Of a stretch of 64,000 nt of DNA, positions 36,798 to 46,494 are shown one piece after another. Source of the stretch: Brachybacterium endophyticum (GTDB lineage Bacteria; Actinomycetota; Actinomycetes; Actinomycetales; Dermabacteraceae); NCBI RefSeq assembly GCF_003130585.1, contig NZ_QFKX01000004.1:124001-188000 (forward strand), given 5' to 3'. Position numbers and translations under genes: made by a program. Every line of letters starts with the position of its first letter. Positions within the stretch are counted from its first letter, which is position 1. The notes under the pieces are model-generated. The model ran no database searches. It was not told the origin of the DNA and saw only the letters and a list, made by a program, of their open reading frames with translations.

Positions 36798-37917
36798 CCT
36801 CGGTCCCCTCCCTGTTCTGCGTGGTCCCCGGTGCGTTGTCCACCACGGACTCGCCCTCCGCCCCGGGTCGTCGGTTCTGCCCGGTGCTGCGAGCGGCACC
36901 GGCCCCCTGGCCGATGTCCCCGAACACCCCGTCGAAGACGTCGCGGTAGGCGGCCGCCAGCCGCACCGGGTCGTGCTCGGGCACGCCGGCGGCGACGCTC
37001 ACCTGCCGCAGCAGCGTGCGGATGCCCCGGGTGTGGGCGAACTCGGCGAGCTCGACCGCGTCGTCCAGGGCCGTCGGATCGGCGATCACGGTGTCGAAGC
37101 GCGTGTCCGGCGCGGCGTCCAGGAGCACCGAGAGCAGGTCGCGGCTGCGCATCCCCTCGATCTCCTCTCCCCCGGCCTCGAGGTTCATCACCACGCAGCG
37201 GTGCGCGCTGGTGGTGCGCAGCGCCTCGGCGATCTCCGGGATCTGCAGGTGCGGCAGGACCGAGGTGTACCAGGAGCCGGGGCCGACGACGACCCAGTCG
37301 GCCGCATGGATCGCCTGGACGACCTCGTCCGGCACCCGCGGACGCTCGGGGATCAGCCGCATCGTCTCGACGCGGCCCGGCGCCTCGGCGACCTGGGCCT
37401 GGCCGCGCACCGTGGAGCGCGTGCCGTCGGCGAAGACGACCTCCGCCTCGATGTCCAGGGGGTCCAGCGCCATCGGCAGCACCCGGCCGCGGGCGCCCAG
37501 CAGTTCGCCGATGCGGTCGAGCCCGGCGATCGGGTCCTCGAGGATCTGCCACATGGCCACGATCATCAGGTTGCCCAGGGCGTGGCCGTCCAGCTCGCCG
37601 TCGGTCGCGAAGCGGTGCTGGACGGCGTCGTGCCAGAAGGCGCCCCAGTCGGAGTCCTCGCACAGTGCGGCGAGAGCCATCCGCAGGTCGCCGGGAGGCA
37701 GCACCGGCAGCTGCCCCCGGATGCGTCCCGAGGAGCCGCCGTCGTCGGCCACGGTCACCACGGCTGTGATGTCGTCGACCAGCAGTCGCAGCGAGCGCAG
37801 GTTGGCGGCGAGACCGTGCCCGCCGCCGAAGGCGACGACACGGCGCGGGGCCGACAGGGAGCGTCGGGGGCCGTGCCGCAGGTGCGGGGGCAGCCCGGGA
37901 AGTCGCGAGGAGGTCAT
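36781..37917 (-). CDS. yvcK: YvcK-family UDP-sugar-binding regulator (gluconeogenesis factor)
   Basis: A 378-residue CofD-like protein. [32 protein letters not shown]-type start holds the nucleotide-binding loop (about residues 29-62), and LGNLMIV and [15 protein letters not shown] are family signatures. Members bind UDP-sugars and tune cell-wall or carbon metabolism. It overlaps rapZ by four bases and whiA by 17, so the three are co-translated. Confidence 0.94.
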   Translation of the reverse strand: MTSSRLPGLPPHLRHGPRRSLSAPRRVVAFGGGHGLAANLRSLRLLVDDITAVVTVADDGGSSGRIRGQLPVLPPGDLRMALAALCEDSDWGAFWHDAVQHRFATDGELDGHALGNLMIVAMWQILEDPIAGLDRIGELLGARGRVLPMALDPLDIEAEVVFADGTRSTVRGQAQVAEAPGRVETMRLIPERPRVPDEVVQAIHAADWVVVGPGSWYTSVLPHLQIPEIAEALRTTSAHRCVVMNLEAGGEEIEGMRSRDLLSVLLDAAPDTRFDTVIADPTALDDAVELAEFAHTRGIRTLLRQVSVAAGVPEHDPVRLAAAYRDVFDGVFGDIGQGAGAARSTGQNRRPGAEGESVVDNAPGTTQNREGTEDGTDR

Positions 37918-38867
37918 TCGCGCCCCAGGTCCCGGTGACGCACCCGCACGGCGAATCCGGCCTCACGGAGGTCCTCGCCGATCTTCTCCGCCATCGCCAC
38001 CGAACGGTGCTTGCCACCCGTGCAGCCGATCGCGATCGTCGTGAAGTGCTTGTTCTCGTTGGAGTACCCGCGCAGCACCGGGCGGATCATCTCGAGATAG
38101 CGGGAGGCGAACTCGGCGCCGTTGGGATCGGCCAGCACGAACGCGGCGACCGCGTCGTCGGTCCCGCGCAGGGCCTTCAGCTCGGGAACCCAGTAGGGGT
38201 TGGGGATGAAGCGCACGTCGCTGACGTGGTCCGCCTCGATCGGGATCCCGTACTTGAACCCGAAGGACATGACGTTCACCGTCAGCGCCTGCTCGCTGTG
38301 GGACCCGAAGGTGGTGCGCATCTTCATCGTCAGCTGGTGCACGTTCAGCGGCGAGGTGTCGATGACGATGTCCGCCAGGCGCCGGTAGGGCGCGAGCATC
38401 TCTCGCTCGCGGCGGATGCCCTCGAGCACCCCCTCCTCGCCCTGCAGCGGGTGCGGACGGCGCACGGAGTCGAAACGGCGCACCAGCGTGTCCTCGTCGG
38501 CGGTGAGGAACACCAGGCGCACGCGCATCTCCGAGCTGCGCAGCTGCGCGATGACCCGGGAGAGCTCGGAGAAGAAGGGTCCGGAGCGGGGGTCGACGAC
38601 CACGGCGAAGCGGTTCGGGCGCCCTTCGGCCTGCTGCTGCAGGTCGGACAGCTCCGGGATCAGCTGCGGAGCGATGTTGTAGACGACGTACCAGCCCAGG
38701 TCCTCGAGGGCGTGGGCGGCGGTCTCACGTCCCGCCCCCGCGAGTCCGGTGATGACGACGACGTCGCCCGGGACGTCGGGCGGAGGGGAGTCGGCGGCGT
38801 GCGGCGCATCCTGGGGGCCGACCTCGGCGCTGGGCGCGGAGGCGCCGGGGATCTCCTCTGACGCCAT
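37914..38867 (-). CDS. rapZ: RapZ family protein with altered P-loop
   Basis: A 317-residue RapZ (YvcJ) protein with a Pro/Ala-rich extension of about 35 residues. The Walker A region reads TGLAGAGRETA (40-50): where relatives have Arg-Ser-Thr, Ser is replaced by Glu48, and the following DNLPP-like segment reads YNIAPQL. The C-terminal half (FGFKYGIPIEADHVSDVRFIPNPYW, IGCTGGKHRSV) is fully conserved. Nucleotide binding may therefore be weakened while the C-terminal phosphate-binding function is kept. AAGGAG precedes the ATG. It leads the rapZ-yvcK-whiA operon. Confidence 0.94.
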   Translation of the reverse strand: MASEEIPGASAPSAEVGPQDAPHAADSPPPDVPGDVVVITGLAGAGRETAAHALEDLGWYVVYNIAPQLIPELSDLQQQAEGRPNRFAVVVDPRSGPFFSELSRVIAQLRSSEMRVRLVFLTADEDTLVRRFDSVRRPHPLQGEEGVLEGIRREREMLAPYRRLADIVIDTSPLNVHQLTMKMRTTFGSHSEQALTVNVMSFGFKYGIPIEADHVSDVRFIPNPYWVPELKALRGTDDAVAAFVLADPNGAEFASRYLEMIRPVLRGYSNENKHFTTIAIGCTGGKHRSVAMAEKIGEDLREAGFAVRVRHRDLGRE

Positions 38868-39048
38868 CGGTGCTCCTTGCTCCTCGTAGGACTGATGGGG
38901 CCGCTCGTTCCCGCTGCGGTGGCGGCGGGATCGGCGCGGCTGCGTGCGGTCCGAGCAGGATACCGGCCCGCTGCGGGCAGGCTACCGGGACCACGGACAT
39001 CATGCCCGTTCAGCTGCGATCTGCGTGATCTCCTCGGCGTCGCCCGGC

Positions 39049-40938
39049 CTACGGGAGGATCTCGCCGGTGGCCATGTCGACCGCGGGCTCGGGCTCCTCC
39101 CCGCGCAGGGAGGCGAGGATCTGGGCGGCCAGCTGGGGTCCGATCCCGGAGACCTCCTGCAGCGCCTCCTCGTCGGCCTCCCGGATCGCCTTCACGGTCG
39201 TGAAGCGGTCCAGCAGCGCGCGCTTGCGGGCCGGGCCCAGGCCCGGCACCTCGTCGAGCGCGCTGGACTGCATGGCCCGGCCGCGCTTGGAGCGGTGATA
39301 GGTGATCGCGAAGCGGTGGGCCTCGTCGCGCAGCCGCTGCACGAGGAACAGCGCCTCGCTGGTGCGGGGCAGGATCACCGGGTACTCGTCCCCCGGCAGC
39401 CAGATCTCCTCGAGCCGCTTGGCGATCCCGGCCAGGGCGATGTCGGTGATCCCGAGGTCGTCGACAGCGCGTTGGGCGGCGGCGACCTGGGGCTGTCCGC
39501 CGTCGACGAGGATCAGCGAGGGCGGGTAGGCGAACCGTCGGGAGTCCTCGTCGTCGACCGGCTTCGGGTCGAGGTGGTGCTGCAGGCGCCGCCGGATCAC
39601 GTCGTACATCGAGGCGGTGTCGTCCCGGGCGGCCTCACCGCTGACCGAGTAGCGGCGGTACTCGCTCTTCTTGGGCAGACCGTCCTCGAAGACCACCTGG
39701 GAGCCGACGACGTTGGTGCCCTGGGCGTGCGAGATGTCGAAGCACTCGATGCGCAGCGGGGGCTCGCTGAGCTCGAGGGCGTTGCCGAGGTCCTCGAGGG
39801 CCTTCGTGCGGGCGGTGAGATCGCCCGTGCGACGCAGACGGTGCAGGCGGAGCGCGTCCTCGGCATTCGCGGCGACGGTCTCCAGCAGCTCCTTCTTCTC
39901 GCCGCGCCGCGGCACGCGCAGGTCCACCCGGCGCCCGGTGAGCTCGCGGATCTGCTCGGCGTTGGTGGGCAGGTGGCTGACCAGGATCTCGGCGGGCGCC
40001 TCGCCGTCGGTGTAGAGGGTCGCGAGCGCCCGCTCCATGAGGTCGGCGGGGCCGGAGTCGTCGAGGATCTCGGCGGTCCAGCCGCGCTGACCGCGGATGC
40101 GGCCACCGCGCACGTGGAAGACCTGGATCGAGGCCTCGAGCTCGTCCTGCACGAGCGCCACCAGGTCCGCGTCGGTGGCGTCGGAGAGCACCACGGAGTT
40201 CTTCTCCATAACCTTCTGCAGCGCCTGCAGGTCATCGCGGAGTCCGGCGGCGGTCTCGTAGTCCTGGGCGGCGGCGGCCGCCCGCATCTGCTCCTCGATG
40301 CGCCGTAGGTGCGCGCCGGTGTTGCCGGCCATGAAGTCGCAGAACTGCTCGGCGAGCCGGCGGTGGTCCTCCGGGGAGATCTCCCCGGTGCAGGGGGCCG
40401 AGCACTTGCCGATGAACCCCAGCAGACAGGGGCGCCCGGCGCGCTCGGCGCGGCGGAAGACCCCGGCGCTGCACGAGCGCACCGGGAACACGCGCAGCAT
40501 CAGGTCGACGGTCTCCCGGATCGCCCACACCTGCGTGTAGGGGCCGAAGGTGCGGTCGCCCTTGGGGCGGGGGCGGCGGGTCACGTGCACGCGGGGGAAC
40601 TCCTCCCCCATGGTCACCGCGAGGTAGGGATAGGACTTGTCGTCGCGGAACTTGACGTTGAACCGCGGGTCGAACTCCTTGATCCAGGTGTACTCGAGAG
40701 TGAGGGCCTCGACCTCGGTGCGCACCACCGTCCACTCCACGCCGGTCGCGGTGGTGACCATGCGCCGCGTGCGCTCGTGCAGGACCGAGAGGTCCTGGAA
40801 GTAGTTGGACAGCCGCGCCCGCAGGTTCTTCGCCTTGCCGACATAGATCACCCGACCGTCGGCGTCGCGGAATCGGTAGACGCCCGGTGAGGTGGGGATC
40901 GTCCCGGTGGCGGGGCGGTAGGTCGAGGGATCAGCCAT
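39049..40938 (-). CDS. uvrC: excinuclease ABC subunit C
   Basis: A 629-residue nuclease making both incisions in nucleotide excision repair. The GIY-YIG domain is at about 15-95 ([23 protein letters not shown]), the UVR motif near 210-240 ([17 protein letters not shown]), the RNase H-like endonuclease near 390-550 ([29 protein letters not shown]), and two helix-hairpin-helix motifs at the end ([22 protein letters not shown]). It follows uvrA by nine bases. Confidence 0.97.
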   Translation of the reverse strand: MADPSTYRPATGTIPTSPGVYRFRDADGRVIYVGKAKNLRARLSNYFQDLSVLHERTRRMVTTATGVEWTVVRTEVEALTLEYTWIKEFDPRFNVKFRDDKSYPYLAVTMGEEFPRVHVTRRPRPKGDRTFGPYTQVWAIRETVDLMLRVFPVRSCSAGVFRRAERAGRPCLLGFIGKCSAPCTGEISPEDHRRLAEQFCDFMAGNTGAHLRRIEEQMRAAAAAQDYETAAGLRDDLQALQKVMEKNSVVLSDATDADLVALVQDELEASIQVFHVRGGRIRGQRGWTAEILDDSGPADLMERALATLYTDGEAPAEILVSHLPTNAEQIRELTGRRVDLRVPRRGEKKELLETVAANAEDALRLHRLRRTGDLTARTKALEDLGNALELSEPPLRIECFDISHAQGTNVVGSQVVFEDGLPKKSEYRRYSVSGEAARDDTASMYDVIRRRLQHHLDPKPVDDEDSRRFAYPPSLILVDGGQPQVAAAQRAVDDLGITDIALAGIAKRLEEIWLPGDEYPVILPRTSEALFLVQRLRDEAHRFAITYHRSKRGRAMQSSALDEVPGLGPARKRALLDRFTTVKAIREADEEALQEVSGIGPQLAAQILASLRGEEPEPAVDMATGEILP

Positions 40939-40947
40939 CGTGAGGGG

Positions 40948-43797
40948 TCACTGCCTCCCGGAGTCGAGGAGCTGGGCCAGGAACCGGCCCGTGTGGGAGG
41001 CGGCGACCCGCGCGACCTCCTCGGGGGTGCCGGCCGCGACCAGCCGGCCGCCGCCGTCGCCACCCTCGGGACCGAGGTCGACCACGTGGTCCGCGCTCTT
41101 GATGACGTCCAGGTTGTGCTCGATCACGACCACCGTGTTGCCCTTCTCGACGAGCCCGTTGAGGACCTCGAGCAGCTTGCGCACGTCCTCGAAGTGCAGC
41201 CCCGTGGTGGGCTCGTCGAGCACGTAGATGGTGCGGCCGTTGGAGCGCTTGTGCAGCTCGGAGGCGAGCTTGACGCGCTGCGCCTCACCGCCCGAGAGCG
41301 TGGTCGCGCTCTGCCCCAGACGCACGTAGCCCAGGCCCACGTCGTTCAGGGTCTGCAGCTGGCGACGGATCGCCGGGACGGCGTCGAAGAACTCCGCGGC
41401 CTCCTCGATCGGCATGTCGAGGACCTCGGCGACGTTCTTGCCCTTGAAGTGGACCTCGAGGGTCTCCCTGTTGTACCGCGCCCCGTGGCAGACCTCGCAG
41501 GTCACATAGACGTCGGGCAGGAAGTTCATCTCGATCTTGATGGTGCCGTCGCCCGAGCAGGCCTCGCAGCGCCCACCCTTGACGTTGAAGGAGAACCGCC
41601 CGGCCTTGTAGCCGCGCACTTTCGCCTCGGAGGTCTGGGCGAACAGGGTGCGCACCCGGTCCCACACTCCCGTGTAGGTCGCCGGGTTCGAGCGCGGGGT
41701 GCGGCCGATCGGCGACTGGTCGACGTGGACGACCTTGTCGAGGTTCTCCAGGCCGGTGATCTTCTTGTGGCGCCCGGCGACGGTGCGGGCACCGTTGAGC
41801 TCCTTGGCGAGCACCGAGTAGAGGATGTCGTTGATCAGCGTGGACTTGCCCGAGCCGGACACGCCGGTGATAGCGGTGAAGGTGCCCAGCGGGATGCTGG
41901 CATCGACGTTCTTGAGGTTGTTCTCGCGGGCGCCGAGGACCGTGAGAAGTCGATCCTTCTGGACCGGGCGGCGCACGGGCGGGACCGGGATCGAGAGCGC
42001 GCCGCTGAGGTACTGGCCGGTGAGGGACTCGGGGTTGGCCTTCAGTCCCGCCAGATCGCCCGAGTGGATGACGTGGCCGCCGCGCTCGCCCGCGAACGGA
42101 CCGATGTCCACGATCCAGTCGGCGGCGTTCAGCGTGTCCTCGTCGTGCTCCACGACGATCAGGGTGTTGCCGAGGTCCCGCAGACGCGTGAGGGTCCCGA
42201 TCAGCCGCTCGTTGTCGCGCTGGTGCAGCCCGATCGAGGGCTCGTCGAGGACGTAGAGCACGCCCACCAGGCCCGAGCCGATCTGGGTCGCCAGCCGGAT
42301 GCGCTGCGCCTCGCCGCCGGAGAGCGTCCCGGCCGCGCGCGAGAGGGTCAGGTAGTCCAGGCCCACGTCGAGCAGGAAGCCGAGTCGGGACTCGATCTCC
42401 CGGAGCACCTCGGAAGCGATCTGCGCCTCCTTCTCGCCGAGCTCGAGGCCGCCGAGGAAGCCGTGGGCCTCGCGTATCGAGAGGTCGCAGACCTCCGCGA
42501 TCGAGCGCTCCCCGACGGTCACCGCGAGCACCTCGGGCCGCAGACGGGCGCCCCCGCAGGCGGGGCACGGGACCTCGCGCATGAACTGCTCGTAGCGGTC
42601 CTTGGCCCAGTCCGACTCGGTGTCCTCGTGGCGGCGCTCGAGGTAGTGGATGACGCCCTCGAAGCCGGTCGAGTAGCGGCGCTCGCGGCCGAAGCGGTTG
42701 CGGTAGCGCACGTGAACCTTGAAGTCGTTGCCGTGCAGCAGCGCCTCGGTGGCGCGCTGGGGCAGTGCGCGCCACGGGGTGTCCAGCGAGAAGCTGAGCT
42801 CCTCGGCCAGGCCCGCCATCATCTGCTGGTGGTGGTCGGCATGCCCCATCGTCCACGGCGCGATCGCGCCCTCGGCGAGGGTGAGGTCCTCGTCGGGGAT
42901 CACCAGCTCCGGATCGACCTCGAGGCGCATGCCCAGGCCCGTGCACTCCGGGCAGGCGCCGTAGGGGGCGTTGAAGGAGAAGGAGCGGGGCTCGATGTCG
43001 TCGAGAGCGAGCTGATGGTCGTTGGGGCAGGCGCGCTTCTCGGAGAAGCGGCGCTCACGATCCGGCGCCTCGCTCTCGCGATCCACGAAGTCGACGACCA
43101 GGAGCCCGTCGGCCAGGCGCAGCGCGGTCTCGACCGAGTCGGTGAGGCGACGCCGGGAGTCCGGCTTGGCGGCCAGACGGTCCACCACCACCTCGATGGT
43201 GTGCTTGAACTTCTTGTCCAGCTCGATGCTCTCGTCGAGGCGCCGCACGTCGCCGTCGATGCGGGCGCGCGCGTAGCCCTCGGAGCGCAGGGAGCTGAGC
43301 AGATCGGCGTGCTCGCCCTTGCGCCCGCGCACCACGGGCGCCAGCAGCTGGAAGCGGGTGCCGGGCTCCTCGCCCAGCAGCACGTCGACGATCTGCTCCG
43401 CGCTCGAGCTGGTCACCCGCTCCCCGCACACGGGGCAGTGCTGGACCCCGGTGCGGGAGAACAGCAGGCGCAGGTAGTCGTAGACCTCGGTGATGGTGCC
43501 GACGGTCGAGCGCGGGTTGCGGTTGGTGGACTTCTGGTCGATCGAGACGGCCGGCGAGAGTCCCTCGATGAGGTCGACCCGGGGCTTGTCCATCTGCCCC
43601 AGGAACTGGCGGGCATAGGCCGACAGCGACTCGACGTAGCGTCGCTGCCCCTCGGCGAAGATGGTGTCGAAGGCCAGGGAGCTCTTCCCGGAGCCGGAGA
43701 GGCCGGAGAAGACGACCAGGTGGTTCCGGGGGATCTCGATGTCGACGTTCTTGAGGTTGTGCTCGCGGGCGCCGCGGACCAGAAGGGTGTCACTCAC
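40948..43797 (-). CDS. uvrA: excinuclease ABC subunit A
   Basis: A 949-residue damage-recognition ATPase. Two ABC modules have Walker [15 protein letters not shown] near 34 and [15 protein letters not shown] near 645, and signatures [12 protein letters not shown] and [12 protein letters not shown]. Zinc modules are CPNDH...CPEC, in the Cys-x3-His form usual in actinobacterial UvrA, and CEACSGDG...CEVCHG. The GTG at 43797 directly follows TAGGAT plus six bases, so translation is probably leaderless. Its order before uvrC suggests an uvrA-uvrC transcript. Confidence 0.97.
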   Translation of the reverse strand: MSDTLLVRGAREHNLKNVDIEIPRNHLVVFSGLSGSGKSSLAFDTIFAEGQRRYVESLSAYARQFLGQMDKPRVDLIEGLSPAVSIDQKSTNRNPRSTVGTITEVYDYLRLLFSRTGVQHCPVCGERVTSSSAEQIVDVLLGEEPGTRFQLLAPVVRGRKGEHADLLSSLRSEGYARARIDGDVRRLDESIELDKKFKHTIEVVVDRLAAKPDSRRRLTDSVETALRLADGLLVVDFVDRESEAPDRERRFSEKRACPNDHQLALDDIEPRSFSFNAPYGACPECTGLGMRLEVDPELVIPDEDLTLAEGAIAPWTMGHADHHQQMMAGLAEELSFSLDTPWRALPQRATEALLHGNDFKVHVRYRNRFGRERRYSTGFEGVIHYLERRHEDTESDWAKDRYEQFMREVPCPACGGARLRPEVLAVTVGERSIAEVCDLSIREAHGFLGGLELGEKEAQIASEVLREIESRLGFLLDVGLDYLTLSRAAGTLSGGEAQRIRLATQIGSGLVGVLYVLDEPSIGLHQRDNERLIGTLTRLRDLGNTLIVVEHDEDTLNAADWIVDIGPFAGERGGHVIHSGDLAGLKANPESLTGQYLSGALSIPVPPVRRPVQKDRLLTVLGARENNLKNVDASIPLGTFTAITGVSGSGKSTLINDILYSVLAKELNGARTVAGRHKKITGLENLDKVVHVDQSPIGRTPRSNPATYTGVWDRVRTLFAQTSEAKVRGYKAGRFSFNVKGGRCEACSGDGTIKIEMNFLPDVYVTCEVCHGARYNRETLEVHFKGKNVAEVLDMPIEEAAEFFDAVPAIRRQLQTLNDVGLGYVRLGQSATTLSGGEAQRVKLASELHKRSNGRTIYVLDEPTTGLHFEDVRKLLEVLNGLVEKGNTVVVIEHNLDVIKSADHVVDLGPEGGDGGGRLVAAGTPEEVARVAASHTGRFLAQLLDSGRQ

Positions 43798-43803
43798 CCG
43801 GCC

Positions 43804-43809
43804 ATCCTA
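43804..43809 (-). promoter_or_regulatory. -10 box of a probable leaderless transcript (TAGGAT) for uvrA
   Basis: On the minus strand TAGGAT, six bases GGCCGG, then GTG. No actinobacterial LexA box (TCGAAC-N4-GTTCGA) was found in the 201-base divergent gap. Confidence 0.65.
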
Positions 43810-43986
43810 CGAGCGCGGGCCGACGTCCGAGAGGGCGATGAGGCCGCTGCCACGGAGCGCTTCGCGCACGGCGGACAGCGGCATGTCCGCTGACCTGTGC
43901 TCCGCCACCACGGCGAGTCGCCGTCGCACGGGGAACGCGCGCTCGCACGCCGGCCGGCGCCCTCTCACCGCACCCTCGTCCCGGTC

Positions 43987-43992
43987 CATACT
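43987..43992 (+). promoter_or_regulatory. possible -10 box (CATACT) for the MBL/polymerase pair
   Basis: CATACT, one base from TATACT, precedes the ATG at 43999 by six bases, giving a leaderless arrangement. No Shine-Dalgarno sequence is seen. Confidence 0.45.
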
Positions 43993-43998
43993 GGGGTC

Positions 43999-44742
43999 AT
44001 GAGCGAGAACCGTGACCACGAGTCCGCCGCGAGCGCCGATGACGTCGTCTCGGCGACCGGAGGGCAGGACGGACCGCCCTACGACGGCCACGTCGAGGCC
44101 GACGGTCCCACCGCCACCCGGCGGACCTCGACGTTGGTGATCCGCAAGGCCTCCGTCGGCCCGATGGACAACAACGCCTACCTGCTGACCTGCCGGGTCT
44201 CGGGGGCGCAGCTGCTGATCGACGCCGCCGCGGACCAGCCCCGGCTGCTGCGCCTGGTGCGCGAGGGCTCCCCCGCCAGCCGGCTCGACTCGATCGTGAC
44301 CACCCACAGCCACCACGACCACGTGGGCGCCCTCGCCCAGATGGTCGCGGCGACGGGTGCCCGCACCTACGCCGGCGCGGCCGACGCGCCCGACATCCCC
44401 ACCCCCACCGATCAGACGCTCGGCAACGGCGACCTGGTGAGGGTCGGCGTCAACGACCTCGAGGTGATCGGACTGCGCGGGCACACCCCGGGCTCGATCG
44501 CCCTGCTGTGGCGGGGCGGCGAGGACGGCGACCACCTCTTCACGGGGGACTCCCTGTTCCCCGGCGGCGTCGGGGCGACCCGCGGGGACGCCGAGCGGTT
44601 CACCTCGCTGCTCGAGGACGTCGAGCAGCGGATCTTCGACCACCTGGACGACGCCACCTGGGTCTACCCGGGACACGGCGACGACACCACGCTCGGCGCC
44701 GAGCGCCCGCACCTGGGCGAGTGGCGCGAACGCGGGTGGTGA
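43999..44742 (+). CDS. MBL-fold metallo-hydrolase (glyoxalase II-like)
   Basis: A 247-residue hydrolase. An acidic, Ser/Ala-rich N-terminus of about 35 residues is followed by the MBL motif THSHHDHVGAL (about 98-108), then LRGHTPGSIALL, FTGDSLFPGGVGAT and a final His in YPGHGDDTTLG. All metal ligands are present. It is close to the glyoxalase II-like actinobacterial group; the thiol-ester substrate is unknown. Its stop overlaps the GTG of the DNA polymerase gene by four bases, an odd partner that may be purely structural. Confidence 0.92.
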   Translation: MSENRDHESAASADDVVSATGGQDGPPYDGHVEADGPTATRRTSTLVIRKASVGPMDNNAYLLTCRVSGAQLLIDAAADQPRLLRLVREGSPASRLDSIVTTHSHHDHVGALAQMVAATGARTYAGAADAPDIPTPTDQTLGNGDLVRVGVNDLEVIGLRGHTPGSIALLWRGGEDGDHLFTGDSLFPGGVGATRGDAERFTSLLEDVEQRIFDHLDDATWVYPGHGDDTTLGAERPHLGEWRERGW

Positions 44743-46478
44743 CACGGCCGCCGACGACCCGTGAGTGCGTCGTCGGCCGCGGGGCCGACGGGCGGATCGC
44801 CCTGCGCGAGCAGGCCGAGGACGGCATCACGCTGCGCAGCCACGAGGTGGACCCGCAGGACTGGCCGCAGCGGGCCCGGGAGATCGAGGACGCGGTCGGC
44901 CCGCGCTGGGTGCTCCCCGACGCCGCCACCTGGTGCCCCGCACTGCTGGACGCGGGCGTGGTCCTCGCCCGCTGTCACGACCTGCGCCTGGCCCACCGGA
45001 TCCTCGCCCGCTCCGTGCTGGTGCGGGACGCCCGGGCGCTGCGGGAGGCGAGCGCCTGGGAGACGCCCGAGGAGACCGCGGCGCAGGACCCGCAGCGGGG
45101 CACCGCCCTCTTCGAGCTCGACGCCGCCGGCCGCACGGGAGGCGTGCCGCAGCAGATCGCAGAGGTCCTCGCCGAGCACGCCCGTCAGCAGGAGGCGGTC
45201 GCGCAGTCCGCGGAGCCCTCGCGGCTGCGCCTGCTGCTGGCGGCGGAATCGGCCGGGGCCCTGGTCGCCGCGGAGATGCATGCCGCCGGGATCCCCTGGG
45301 ACGTGGCCGAGCACGATCGACTGCTGACGGAGTCCCTGGGTCCCCGACCCCGTCGCGACCAGGTGCCGGCGCGGATGGCGGAGGTCGGTGCCGCGGTGCG
45401 CGCCGCCCTCGAGGACCCGATCCTGAGCCTCGACTCCCCGCCCCGGGTGCTGCGGGCCCTGCGCCGCGGCGGGATCGACGTCTCCTCGACCTCGCAGTGG
45501 GAACTGGCGGAGCACGATCATCCGGCGATCCCACCGCTGCTGGAGTACAAGAAGATGGCCCGGCTGCTCACGGCCAACGGCTGGCACTGGCTCGATCAGT
45601 GGGTGCACGAGGGTCGCTACCGCCCCGTCTACGTCCCCGGCGGGGTGGTGACCGGGCGCTGGGCCAGCAGCGGCGGCGGGGCCCTGCAGATCCCGCGGCG
45701 ACTGCGTCCCGCGCTGCGGGCGGATCCCGGGTGGCGACTGGTCAGCGCCGACGTCTCCCAGCTCGAGCCGCGGGTGCTGGCCGCGATGTCGGGCGACCGC
45801 GCGATGGCCGCGGCGGGCGCGGGGCAGGACCTGTACTCGGGGATCGTCGAGGCCGGCATCGTCGCCACCCGGCAGGAGGCGAAGGTCGGGGTGCTCGGCG
45901 CCCTGTACGGCGGCACCACCGGCGACAGCGCCCGGGTGGTGCCGCGGCTGCGCGAGCGCTTCCCACGGGCGATGCGTCTGGTCGACGACGCCGCCGCCGA
46001 GGGCGAGCGCGGCGGGATCGTCAGCACCTGGCTGGGGCGTTCCTCTCCCCCGCCCGAGGAGGCGTGGTCCACGGCCCAGCGCTCGTCGAACCTGCCGGAC
46101 GCCGGCCAGGCCGAGCAGGAGCGGGCCCGGCGCTCGGCCCGGGATCGCGGCCGCTTCACCCGCAACTTCGTCGTGCAGGGGACGGCGGCGGAGTGGGCGC
46201 TGTCCTGGATGGCGGCCCTGCGGCTCGCGCTGGCCGGCTTCCCGGCGGTCCCCGAGAGCGAGGCCGCGACGCCGTCGGGCCCCGCCTTCGCGCCCCGCGC
46301 GCACCTGGCCTACTTCCTGCACGACGAGGTCATCGTGCACGCCCCCGCCTCCCAGGCCGAGGCGGCGGCCGCGGCGGTGCGCGAGGCCGCCGACGGCGCC
46401 GGGCGTCTGCTGTTCCCCGGTAGTCCGGTCGATTTCCCGTTGGACCTGCAGATCACCGAGCGGCAGGCCGAGAAGTAG
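44739..46478 (+). CDS. family-A DNA polymerase with degenerate exonuclease-like N-terminus
   Basis: A 579-residue protein of the type annotated in actinobacteria as bifunctional 3'-5' exonuclease/DNA polymerase. The polymerase half has motif A ADVSQLEPRVLAAMSGD (about 336-352; Val replaces the usual Tyr), the O-helix RQEAKVGVLGALYGG (about 379-393) and motif C HDEV (about 527-530), so both catalytic Asp residues are present. The N-terminal 200 residues show no DxE or other exonuclease acidic motifs and no 5' nuclease. It probably acts in repair synthesis; the neighbours uvrA, uvrC and uvrB fit this, as inference. The full-size PolA is encoded separately at 57078-59795. Confidence 0.9.
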   Translation: MTRPPTTRECVVGRGADGRIALREQAEDGITLRSHEVDPQDWPQRAREIEDAVGPRWVLPDAATWCPALLDAGVVLARCHDLRLAHRILARSVLVRDARALREASAWETPEETAAQDPQRGTALFELDAAGRTGGVPQQIAEVLAEHARQQEAVAQSAEPSRLRLLLAAESAGALVAAEMHAAGIPWDVAEHDRLLTESLGPRPRRDQVPARMAEVGAAVRAALEDPILSLDSPPRVLRALRRGGIDVSSTSQWELAEHDHPAIPPLLEYKKMARLLTANGWHWLDQWVHEGRYRPVYVPGGVVTGRWASSGGGALQIPRRLRPALRADPGWRLVSADVSQLEPRVLAAMSGDRAMAAAGAGQDLYSGIVEAGIVATRQEAKVGVLGALYGGTTGDSARVVPRLRERFPRAMRLVDDAAAEGERGGIVSTWLGRSSPPPEEAWSTAQRSSNLPDAGQAEQERARRSARDRGRFTRNFVVQGTAAEWALSWMAALRLALAGFPAVPESEAATPSGPAFAPRAHLAYFLHDEVIVHAPASQAEAAAAAVREAADGAGRLLFPGSPVDFPLDLQITERQAEK

Positions 46479-46494
46479 GGCCCTCGGCGTCCGT

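Noticed and set aside
40948-43797. UvrA with a broken zinc finger (CPNDH instead of CPxCG)
   Set aside because: The Cys-x3-His form is, from memory, the normal state in actinobacterial UvrA, so it is not a lesion.
43798-43998. A LexA/SOS box controlling uvrA, or similarly uvrB (48604-48673)
   Set aside because: No TCGAAC-N4-GTTCGA-like palindrome was found in either region. GCGGACA/TGTCCGC near 43880 is an inverted repeat but not the SOS consensus.
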